This document shows positions 1 to 5,916 of a stretch of 7,296 bases of DNA, one piece after another. A program made the translations under genes and the position numbers. The stretch comes from Pseudomonadota bacterium. GTDB lineage: Bacteria > Pseudomonadota > Gammaproteobacteria > Pseudomonadales > Azotimanducaceae. Location of the stretch: positions 1 through 7,296 of the forward strand of contig JAACDS010000171.1 in NCBI GenBank assembly GCA_009936895.1, read 5' to 3'. Below the pieces are notes generated by a model. It saw only the letters and a program-made list of their open reading frames with translations, searched no databases and was not told the origin of the DNA. Every line of letters starts with the position of its first letter. Within the stretch, counting starts at the first letter, position 1.

Positions 1-77
1 ATGTTCCTCAGGTTATTGCTTTTGCCTAGGGCTATCAGGCAGTCTGCGCTTCTTAATCTGTAAGACGGATACGACAC

Positions 78-794
78 GTGGACACATGGTCAGACGCACA
101 ACTCGTCAGCCTCGAAGGCCCTACGGTCAAAGCCTTTCTGCAAGGCTACCTTACTTGCAACAGCGACCGCATCGAAAAAAATACGCCCACGCCTATGACA
201 CTGTGCAACCTCAAGGGTCGGGTCGTCGCGAACGGCTGGGCATTGGGGGACGACGCGCAGGTCTTGCTGGTCGTGCACCGTACCGTGGCCGATGCACTGG
301 TGGCTTTTCTGAAGCCCTATGCCATGTTTTCCAAATGCAAGGTACACGCCCTGCCCCAAGCCGTACCGGTGGTGTTAAACCCTCAGTCTGACAATACCTT
401 CGCTGGTGATTGGGGCTTTGGCGCGGAGCTCTTCATCCCAGCGGATGCCCGTGGCGACGACCAATCTACCGCCATCGCCCAACGCTTGATCGAAGACCGC
501 TTCGCTTGGGTCAGCGAACCCGTGGCAGGCAAGTTCCTCCCCCAAGTGTTGGGCATGCACGACGTGGGCGCGATCGATTTCGACAAAGGCTGTTACTTGG
601 GCCAAGAGATCGTGGCCAGAGCCCAGTTTCGCGGGGCGGTGAAGCGCGGTATCGATCAGTTCGCATGGCAGGGCGAATGCCCTGCTGCGGGGGATAGCTG
701 GGAGGACCCAGAGTTCGGCAAGGGAACCGTCATCAGCACCGCAGGCGTCGAGGTGTCTGAGAGTGGCCAGGGGCTTTGGGTGAGAGGTATCTGA
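78..794 (+). CDS. ygfZ: YgfZ-type folate-binding protein (GcvT-like), short C-terminus
   Basis: Folate-binding YgfZ family, related to the glycine-cleavage T protein; known members help make or repair Fe-S clusters in the cytoplasm. Seen: the family signature K-G-C-Y-L-G-Q-E at residues 170-177 (Cys172 is the conserved cysteine), followed by VARAQFRGAVKRG, and GKFLPQ at 151-156, matching GQFIPQ of E. coli. The start is GTG at 78. It is the first start codon after an in-frame TAA at 54-56, and an ATG at 86 is in the wrong frame. No strong ribosome site is visible. At 238 residues it is well below the 326 of E. coli. Part of the loss is in the middle domain, and only 66 residues follow the signature Cys against about 98 in E. 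coli. The tail ends where mobile-element debris begins, so it may be truncated. Family call is firm; activity is uncertain. Confidence 0.92.
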   Translation: MDTWSDAQLVSLEGPTVKAFLQGYLTCNSDRIEKNTPTPMTLCNLKGRVVANGWALGDDAQVLLVVHRTVADALVAFLKPYAMFSKCKVHALPQAVPVVLNPQSDNTFAGDWGFGAELFIPADARGDDQSTAIAQRLIEDRFAWVSEPVAGKFLPQVLGMHDVGAIDFDKGCYLGQEIVARAQFRGAVKRGIDQFAWQGECPAAGDSWEDPEFGKGTVISTAGVEVSESGQGLWVRGI

Positions 795-806
795 GCCAAA
801 ACCGAT

Positions 807-950
807 CTAGTCACTAGGAAGACCATCATGCCTCGGGTGTCCGCCGGCAAACTCATACCATGTCGGCTTGCCTGCGCAGAAGATTTCACTCTCCAACTTA
901 AAGTCTTGCCTGTTGAACAGACCGGCTTCGATGATGAATCGAGTCGGCAT
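807..950 (-). CDS. Small hypothetical protein (47 aa) downstream of integrase remnant
   Basis: Short open frame starting MPTRFIIEAGLF and ending GLPSD at a TAG. It lies in the same reading frame as the recombinase fragment upstream, 24 bases beyond that fragment's own TAG (975-977). The two are therefore either a gene pair or an old C-terminal extension after a new stop. I do not recognise a family. The composition is plausible for a real protein (mixed charged and aromatic residues, one Cys, WYEFAGG motif), but no ribosome-binding site stands out. It ends 12 bases from the ygfZ stop on the other strand, tail to tail. It could be a small accessory gene carried with the integrase, or chance. 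Confidence 0.35.
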   Translation of the reverse strand: MPTRFIIEAGLFNRQDFKLESEIFCAGKPTWYEFAGGHPRHDGLPSD

Positions 951-974
951 CAACAAAATGCGAAAATGTGCGAG

Positions 975-1160
975 CTATTTGTTCAGTGTACGTTTTAGAA
1001 GTGATTCAAATGCTGAGCCATCCTGCCGCTTCAGTTTCGGGACGTATCTGGAATAGATGCGGAACGGCATCTCGGTGGCCCTGTGGCCCATCTGTCGCAT
1101 AATCCACTCCAGGTTTTCACCCGCGGCTAGCCACAGCGTGGCTGCTGTAGGGAGGGACTG
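975..1160 (-). pseudogene. Tyrosine recombinase (phage-type integrase), C-terminal remnant
   Basis: The minus-strand frame reads TAATLWLAAGENLEW, then RQMGHRATEMPFRIYSRYVP, then KRQDGSAFE, ending at TAG 975-977. This is the distinctive C-terminus of phage/ICE-type integrases: the late catalytic histidine in QMGH and the nucleophile tyrosine in RIYSRY are both present. The N-terminal domain and the first catalytic residues are missing. Upstream the frame meets TAA at 1161-1163. Intact relatives have Y-Q-T-R-H-T before AATLW, while here it reads stop-Q-S-L-P-T, so the RHT box is mutated and the stop falls where Tyr is expected. Weak similarity may run further, to about 1230, but I cannot prove it. 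This is a dead integrase left by an integrated element; the fold assignment is secure. Confidence 0.85.
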
Positions 1161-1365
1161 TTAATTCCTTCGCATTGGCAAGCTGAAGTCTCTAATGAGC
1201 TTTTTACCGGTCCGGTTTGATAGTTGCTGGTTGGTACAAAGGAGGGATTCCGGCCAAAACCTGACCCCATTGATCCCCACACCACTGATTCTCATTGATT
1301 CGACCGCTTTAGTTTCCCGAGTGCGTAAAGCGAACGGCCTTGAACTTATGGTGGAAATTGCTTGC

Positions 1366-1911
1366 CTATTTTTCTAGGGCTTCTCTTATTATTTTAAGTT
1401 CTTCTACAATCGGGTTTGCTTCACCTTCGCTTTGTTCAAAAGGACACAGATCAATGTGACTCTTTTAGACTACTACTTTGTCCATATAGCTTTAAGTCGC
1501 TGTGACCACAAATTGCTTGGGCAATGATTTTTTTGAATCGCCAAAGATATCCCAGCCCTGACCAAGCCCAAAAAACAGCTCTTGGTTTGGAGCAAAGCTA
1601 TCAAGTCTCGATGAAAATATACCGAACTCCTTCAAATTCTTATTCGATTCACCAAATTGAAAAAAGTCTCTGTCTAATTCGAGTTTTACCTTTAATGCAG
1701 GTGTCTTACCGCTGTTGTAGATTTTTAGATACATTAATGATGTATTAGGCCTCACTAATGGCTGAACAACCACGTAAGGCCGAGACATCGCTTCAGTTTG
1801 CTCTTTCATTATCTGTACGGAACGCTCACTCATGACAGACATTTTGTAAGTCATGAATACATAAACCGCGGTGACGATGAGGAGAAACGCCGTCAGTATT
1901 TCCATGATCAT
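1366..1911 (-). pseudogene. Membrane-anchored hypothetical protein, cassette type, broken by two in-frame stops
   Basis: The uninterrupted part (1492-1911) encodes 139 residues. It has an N-terminal membrane segment at about residues 4-20 (EILTAFLLIVTAVYVFMTY), a charged linker, the SRPYVVVQP motif, then a beta-rich domain with YNSGKTPAL. This layout is typical of a large uncharacterised family of single-pass envelope proteins, often seen in gene cassettes and islands. After FVVTAT comes TAA (1492-1494). The same frame continues with SYMDKVVV, a second TAA (1468-1470), KSHIDLCPFE, and ANPIVEELKIIREALEK to a final TAG at 1366-1368. The continuation matches how I recall the family ending (Y, then IDL, then an ELK-IRE helix), so the full length would be about 181 codons. 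A strong AAGGAG lies 5 bases before the ATG at 1911. AT content is higher than in the housekeeping genes. Function unknown. Confidence 0.75.
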
Positions 1912-2054
1912 AAGTTCTCCTTATGCCTAACGCCGAGCTGTGTGGAGAGCGCAGGCGGTTCGTAAGAATAAACACCCACTTTTTTCAACATTCTGAACAG
2001 TACGGTCACCCACGGGCGTTGGCCGTAACGCTCTCGTTTCGCCACGTCGTTCAT
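1908..2054 (-). CDS. Possible 48-aa open frame overlapping the next gene start
   Basis: Minus-strand ATG at 2052-2054 opens a frame beginning MNDVAKRERYGQRPWV and ending GVRHKENL. Its TGA overlaps the ATG of the next gene in an ATGA arrangement. No family is recognised and no clear ribosome site is seen. It runs through the whole attC-like site, which argues that it is either a tail of an older cassette gene or a chance frame. Low confidence. Confidence 0.2.
   Translation of the reverse strand: MNDVAKRERYGQRPWVTVLFRMLKKVGVYSYEPPALSTQLGVRHKENL
1917..1922 (-). promoter_or_regulatory. Ribosome-binding site AAGGAG for the cassette-like gene
   Basis: Minus-strand AAGGAG, five bases before the ATG at 1909-1911 (GGAGAACTTATG). 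It supports this start over the second Met two codons later, and sits directly after the GTTAGGC core of the attC-like site, as in many integron cassettes. Confidence 0.7.
1925..2024 (-). other. Candidate integron attC recombination site
   Basis: On the minus strand, GTTAGGC (1925-1931) fits the attC R' core GTTRRRY exactly. About 90 bases away GGCCAAC (2018-2024) fits the partner core RYYYAAC with one mismatch. The arms GGCGTT and AACGCC pair perfectly, and the next segments (CACACAG and CGTGGGTG) pair imperfectly, as in L boxes. The 100-base length is within the attC range. The core is followed at once by AAGGAG and the start codon of an AT-rich cassette-like gene, which is the usual cassette arrangement. 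Against it: no second attC is visible after that gene, and no IntI-type integrase is in the window. Confidence 0.4.
1960..1988 (-). promoter_or_regulatory. Weak candidate promoter for the cassette-like gene
   Basis: Minus-strand TTGAAA (1983-1988), a 17-base spacer, then TTACGA (1960-1965). The -35 is good and the -10 is poor. It lies inside the attC-like site, about 50 bases upstream of the start codon. Confidence 0.2.
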
Positions 2055-2536
2055 CGGTCAGTCACCCGTTGAATGAATTGGGCACCTAAGACTCAATGAT
2101 TTGTCGCCTGAACTCAGGCTGTGACCGAGCGCGAGCGTCACCGATGCGTCGTCCATGTGATGGGACTCACAAAAAGGAGGACTGTTGGCAGGTCTGATCG
2201 GGTGGCGGTGAACGATTCTGTGGCTGGTATAGACAAAGGCCCCGCGGATAACACCCGGGTCTTCAAGCGATGCGATTCTATCGTGTTACCAACTTTGCTA
2301 GGCGCGAGCTAGAAGCACTTTAGGTATTCGGTATGCGCACGCTGACCCCAGCTACACCCTACTCTGTCGCAGAAATTCTGACGACGTCACTGAGAAAGCC
2401 TGACGAAGGTGGTGTCGAGTGTCTACATTGGCCTTTGAAGCCGCTCACACACTGCGATGTTTCTCTGTATTTCACGCCTTTGGCATACGGATTGACCGTC
2501 AATGTTTACCCGCGGCAAGGGTTCCAGAGGTCTGTC
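2055..2536. other. Unassigned 480-base block, no supported gene
   Basis: I recognise no protein, tRNA, rRNA or insertion sequence here. Open frames exist on both strands: 2121-2312 and 2333-2563 on plus; 2138-2308 and about 2358-2507 on minus. None has a convincing start, ribosome site or family motif. Short inverted repeats are present: GCCTGA-AC-TCAGGC at 2106-2119, GTGAC and GTCAC arms around 2120-2141, and ATTGAC-C-GTCAAT at 2491-2503. It could be decayed mobile DNA or a structured RNA region; the sequence alone does not decide. No terminator with a T-run is visible after the hydrolase stop. Confidence 0.5.
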
Positions 2537-3673
2537 TTAGGAAAACGTGGGCAAATCCTCTAAGGGATGCGGCTGCCCCTCTGCTTCCCAGTAGCCGACA
2601 AAATGCTCGTCAACCAAGGACTGTGGTAGGTCGGCAATTTGAGGCACCGTCCACTGGGGCGACAGATCTTTGTCGATCAGCAGCGCTCTCACCCCTTCGG
2701 CAAAGTCCGGTCGTGACAAACAGTTATTTGCAACGGCAAGCTCGGTCATAAAGCATTCCGCCAAGTCCATCATCGGCCCAAGGCTGAGCTGTTTGAAAAT
2801 AATGCCCGCGGTAATCGGGCAGCCAGCGCGCAGATTCGCTGCACCTCGATCCATCCACTTTGAGGCGCCTTCGAGAGCCAAGATACTGTCCGCGCAGGCA
2901 CTGAGGCTGGTCAGGTCGATGCGATGGAGGTTTATTCCTGCAACGTCGCTATCAGGCATGTCCCCGATGTAAGCCTGCTGGGCCACATAGTGTTCTAACA
3001 CCTCGTTATTGTCCTTTGGCGCGCCAATGCGCCATGCCAACTGGGTCAGCCCCGATAGGAAGTCCGCCCTAGCATCATGACCCACCACCTGGGTGCCTAT
3101 ACCCAGCGCCAGCGCGTCGGTTGCATTGACTTGGCTGCCGGTCAGGGTCAGCAGAGCCGCCATCTTGGGCGCCAGCTTGCGCATCACGACGGTGCCTCCG
3201 GCATCCGGGAACAGCCCAATGGTGATTTCGGGAAAGGCCAGTCGCGAACGCTCCGTCAGTACGCGGTATTTTGAAGCTGAGAACAGTCCGTAGCCGCCAC
3301 CCATCACAATGCCATGGCCCAGCGTCAGCAGAGGTTTAGGGTAGCAGTGCATGATGTAGTCCAGCCGGTATTCGGCGGCAAAAAACCGTTGGGGGTAATC
3401 GTTAACCGTGGCCCCTGCTGCCAAATTTTCTTTCGCGGCGTGGTACAGGGCCTGAATATCGCCGCCTGCACACAGGGCTTTGTCGCCCTCGCCGGTAACG
3501 ATGACGGCTACTACCTCATCACGCGTTGCCCAATCCAGCATTTTTGGCGTCATGGCCTCTACCGCATCCAAGGTGAGGGCATTGAGGGTTGTTGGCACAT
3601 TGAGGTGCGCTTGCGCGACCACGCTGCCATCTTGGCCGGGGTGTTCAAAAAATAGCACGTCACTAGTACTCAT
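2537..3673 (-). CDS. 3-hydroxyisobutyryl-CoA hydrolase / enoyl-CoA hydratase family protein
   Basis: A 378-residue crotonase-fold enzyme, the usual length for 3-hydroxyisobutyryl-CoA hydrolase, which frees 3-hydroxyisobutyrate in valine breakdown. Seen: first oxyanion-hole segment ALCAGGDIQALY at residues 66-77, second one GIVMGGGYGL at 121-130, and the catalytic region FPEITIGLFPDAGG at 147-160 with Glu149 and Asp157. The C-terminal signature DFAEGVRALLIDKD is at 323-336; it separates this subfamily from plain hydratases. The start is ATG at 3671-3673, with AGAGG 11 bases upstream inside the ung 3' end. The frame stays open further upstream through ung, but that is an overlap artefact. Only 8 bases separate it from ung, so it is probably translated from the same message. 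Other acyl-CoA substrates are possible; no other valine genes are nearby. Confidence 0.88.
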   Translation of the reverse strand: MSTSDVLFFEHPGQDGSVVAQAHLNVPTTLNALTLDAVEAMTPKMLDWATRDEVVAVIVTGEGDKALCAGGDIQALYHAAKENLAAGATVNDYPQRFFAAEYRLDYIMHCYPKPLLTLGHGIVMGGGYGLFSASKYRVLTERSRLAFPEITIGLFPDAGGTVVMRKLAPKMAALLTLTGSQVNATDALALGIGTQVVGHDARADFLSGLTQLAWRIGAPKDNNEVLEHYVAQQAYIGDMPDSDVAGINLHRIDLTSLSACADSILALEGASKWMDRGAANLRAGCPITAGIIFKQLSLGPMMDLAECFMTELAVANNCLSRPDFAEGVRALLIDKDLSPQWTVPQIADLPQSLVDEHFVGYWEAEGQPHPLEDLPTFS

Positions 3674-3681
3674 AACCGGTT

Positions 3682-4350
3682 TTACCTCTGGGTGGATACG
3701 CGCTGCTGTGGCAGCCACTGGATGGGAGTTAGACCTTGCTGTTGCAGTAAGTCGTTGGCGGTAGAAAAGTGTTTGCTGCCGAAAAAACCGCGATGCGCTG
3801 AAAGCGGCGACGGATGCGGGGCTTTCAGTAAATGGTGACGATCCGCTGCCACCTGAGCGACTTTCTTTTGAGCATAGCTGCCCCAGAGCATAAAAATCAG
3901 CCCTTCGCGACGGTTCGATAAGCGCTGCACAAGGGTATCGGTAAACTGCTCCCAACCTCGACCTTGGTGCGATGCAGCTTGCGCGTGCTCCACACTGAGC
4001 ACGGCGTTGAGAAGCAGCACACCTTGCTGCGCCCAATGCGTGAGATCGCCGGATGCTTGGCGTATATCGAAGTTTTGCCCCAGGTCTTGCTGGATCTCGG
4101 TGTAAATATTGCGCAGGGACGGCGGCAGCGGCTGGTCTTGTGGTACGGAAAAACTCAGACCCATGGCCTGATCGGGGCCGTGGTATGGATCTTGGCCTAT
4201 GATCACCACCCGCACCTCTTCGACCGGCACCAGATCCATGCCGGCAAACATCTGAGGCCCCGGCGGATAAATACGCTTGCCTGCGCGCTTTTCGACCAGC
4301 AAAAATTCACGCAACGCTTGCATGTAGGGCTGATCGAACTGATCTCCCAT
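3682..4350 (-). CDS. ung: Uracil-DNA glycosylase, probably N-terminally shortened
   Basis: Family 1 uracil-DNA glycosylase; removes uracil from DNA as the first step of base excision repair. All main motifs are present: the water-activating loop GQDPYHG at residues 52-58 (Asp54), GLSFSV at 64-69 (Phe67 stacks on uracil), PPSLRNIYTE at 76-85, GVLLLN at 110-115 (Asn115), and the DNA-intercalation loop HPSPLSAHRGFFG at 179-191 (His179). From the ATG at 4348-4350 it has 222 residues; E. coli Ung has 229. GGAG lies four bases before this ATG. Upstream, the same frame carries family-like sequence interrupted by a TAG (see the 4351-4392 entry), so this ATG may be a rescue start. The catalytic core is intact and activity is plausible. 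It follows lysS and lies 8 bases before the hydrolase gene. Confidence 0.95.
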   Translation of the reverse strand: MGDQFDQPYMQALREFLLVEKRAGKRIYPPGPQMFAGMDLVPVEEVRVVIIGQDPYHGPDQAMGLSFSVPQDQPLPPSLRNIYTEIQQDLGQNFDIRQASGDLTHWAQQGVLLLNAVLSVEHAQAASHQGRGWEQFTDTLVQRLSNRREGLIFMLWGSYAQKKVAQVAADRHHLLKAPHPSPLSAHRGFFGSKHFSTANDLLQQQGLTPIQWLPQQRVSTQR

Positions 4351-4392
4351 CAGGCTCCGCTAGGACGGCTCTAAGTCCACCGATCGGTTCAT
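4351..4392 (-). pseudogene. ung: Lost 5' end of ung with amber codon at conserved Trp
   Basis: An ATG at 4390-4392, 13 bases after the lysS stop, is in frame with ung and reads MNRSVDLEPS, then TAG (4360-4362), then RSL into MGDQFDQPYM. Pseudomonas-type Ung proteins begin with LEASW-KEAL and then the DxPYM segment, so the TAG stands where the conserved Trp (TGG) is expected. One G-to-A change explains it. The next ATG lies nine bases after the stop, so translation restart is possible. Confidence 0.75.
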
Positions 4393-4405
4393 CTCAGCCG
4401 ACCTG

Positions 4406-5884
4406 TTACTGAGGCCGCATCAGCGGGAACAACAACACATCGCGAATGGAGGGTGCATTGGTCAACAGCATGACCAGCCGGTCGATGCCCAGCCCCTCAC
4501 CTGCCGTAGGCGGCAGGCCGTATTCCAAGGCGGTGATGTAGTCCTGATCAAAGTGCATGGCTTCGTGATCGCCCTTGGACTTGAGATCCGCCTGCGCCTG
4601 AAAGCGTCCGGCTTGGTCCACTGGGTCGTTGAGCTCCGAGAAGCCGTTAGCATACTCCCGACCGCCGATGAATAACTCAAAACGGTCGGTCACGTCTGGG
4701 TTGTGATCATTGCGACGGGCCAGCGGCGAGACTTCGGCCGGATATTCCGTGATGTAGGTTGGTTGTTCCAGACGCCCTTCTACTAGGGCCTCAAACGTTT
4801 CCATCTGCAGCTTGCCCAGCCCCCAATGATCTTCAACGGCCACTTGCTTGTCTTTCAGAACACCGCGCAGATGATCGACATTGTCTACAGAGGCTTCGGC
4901 CACCCCGCCAAAGCGGGCCAGCGATTCCGCCATGGTGACCCGCTGGGGTGACTTGGCAAAATCTAGTTCAATACCCTGATACACAATCTGCTGACTGCCA
5001 CAGGCACGTTGGGTCAGTTCCCGCATCAATTCGTCGGTCAGATCCATCAGGTCCCGATAATCGGCATAGGCCTGATAGAACTCGAGCATGGTGAATTCTG
5101 GATTGTGTCGGGTGGACAAACCCTCGTTACGAAAGTTGCGATTGATCTCGTAAACGCGTTCGAAGCCTCCGACCACCAAACGCTTCAAAAACAACTCTGG
5201 GGCAACACGCAAAAACAACGGCATATCCAGGGCGTTGTGATGGGTGGTAAACGGCCGCGCCGTGGCCCCTCCCGGGATGCTGTGCATCATCGGCGTCTCT
5301 ACTTCTAAGTAGCTGCGCTGATTGAAAAAATCACGCAGGGCCTGCATCACCATGGACCGCGTGCGGAAAACCCCTCGGGTGTCTTCGTTCATGATCAGAT
5401 CGACGTAGCGCTGGCGATAGCGTATCTCTTGGTCGGTCACGCCATGAAACTTCTCGGGCAGCGGCAGCATGGTCTTGTTTAGCAGCACGACCTTGTCGGC
5501 GTGCACGCTTAGCTCACCCTTGTTGGTGCGCATCAAAGTACCGCTGACCCCGACGATGTCGCCCATCTCCCAGAACTGGGAAAAGTCGTCGTATGCGTCA
5601 TCGCCCAAATCGTTCTTGGTTAAGTAACACTGGATCTGACCGCTGACGTCTTGCAGGGTGACGAAACTCGCCTTACCCATGACCCGGCGCAGCATGACCC
5701 GACCGGCAACCGCCGTGCGCGCTCCGGCCTCTGCCAGAGCCGCTTTGTCCTGATCTGCGAACTGACTCTGCAGCTCTGCGGCCAGTGCCTGGCGACGAAA
5801 ATCGTTTCGATAGACCTTACTTTTCTCCAGCCAGGCATCCATTTTGGCCCGACGGTTGAGTAAGACATCTCTTTCTTCGCTCAT
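4406..5884 (-). CDS. lysS: Lysyl-tRNA synthetase, class II
   Basis: Charges tRNA-Lys with lysine in the cytoplasm. The 492 residues match the family's usual length. The N-terminal anticodon-binding OB fold covers about residues 57-135 (GRVMLRRVMGKASFVTLQDV). Class II motif 1 region is YLEVETPMM with GGATARPFTTHHNALD at 192-220; motif 2 is FRNEGLSTRHNPEFTMLEFY at 251-270; motif 3 is GLGIDRLVMLL near 464-474, ending IRDVLLFPLMRPQ. GGREYANGFSELND is also present. The start is ATG 5882-5884, with AAGGAA a few bases upstream. An earlier in-frame ATG at 5938 would overlap the prfB end and adds residues unlike the family. It sits 32 bases after prfB, the conserved prfB-lysS pair, and ends with TAA. 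Confidence 0.98.
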   Translation of the reverse strand: MSEERDVLLNRRAKMDAWLEKSKVYRNDFRRQALAAELQSQFADQDKAALAEAGARTAVAGRVMLRRVMGKASFVTLQDVSGQIQCYLTKNDLGDDAYDDFSQFWEMGDIVGVSGTLMRTNKGELSVHADKVVLLNKTMLPLPEKFHGVTDQEIRYRQRYVDLIMNEDTRGVFRTRSMVMQALRDFFNQRSYLEVETPMMHSIPGGATARPFTTHHNALDMPLFLRVAPELFLKRLVVGGFERVYEINRNFRNEGLSTRHNPEFTMLEFYQAYADYRDLMDLTDELMRELTQRACGSQQIVYQGIELDFAKSPQRVTMAESLARFGGVAEASVDNVDHLRGVLKDKQVAVEDHWGLGKLQMETFEALVEGRLEQPTYITEYPAEVSPLARRNDHNPDVTDRFELFIGGREYANGFSELNDPVDQAGRFQAQADLKSKGDHEAMHFDQDYITALEYGLPPTAGEGLGIDRLVMLLTNAPSIRDVLLFPLMRPQ

Positions 5885-5916
5885 GATTTTCCTTTTCAGT
5901 TCTGGTGACGCGGCGC

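Noticed and set aside
1..77. Short plus-strand frame ending TAA at 61-63, or a divergent sdhE start
   Set aside because: Too short to identify, and no minus-strand ATG is present in this stretch; it is probably just the ygfZ leader.
1250..1285. Minus-strand GGGGTCAGGTTTTGG stretch reminiscent of repeats near REP-associated transposases
   Set aside because: Only a vague resemblance; no second copy, no paired ends and no transposase in the window.
1306..1331. GCTTTA/TAAAGC inverted repeat as terminator
   Set aside because: Six-base arms with a 14-base loop, AT-rich, no T-run.
2491..2503. ATTGAC-C-GTCAAT palindrome as an operator
   Set aside because: It lies downstream of the hydrolase stop with no gene start nearby, so a regulatory role cannot be supported.
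2419..2751. 110-aa plus-strand frame
   Set aside because: It overlaps the hydrolase 3' end antisense, has no ribosome site or motif, and its right half is shadow.
3674..4036. Long N-terminal extension of the hydrolase frame across ung
   Set aside because: It lies antiphase to a clear ung gene, is arginine/serine-rich and unlike the family; the ATG at 3673 has a ribosome site and gives the right length.
4360..4362. UAG as a sense codon (reassignment or pyrrolysine)
   Set aside because: TAG is the normal end of recJ here, the expected residue is Trp, and a single TGG-to-TAG change is simpler.
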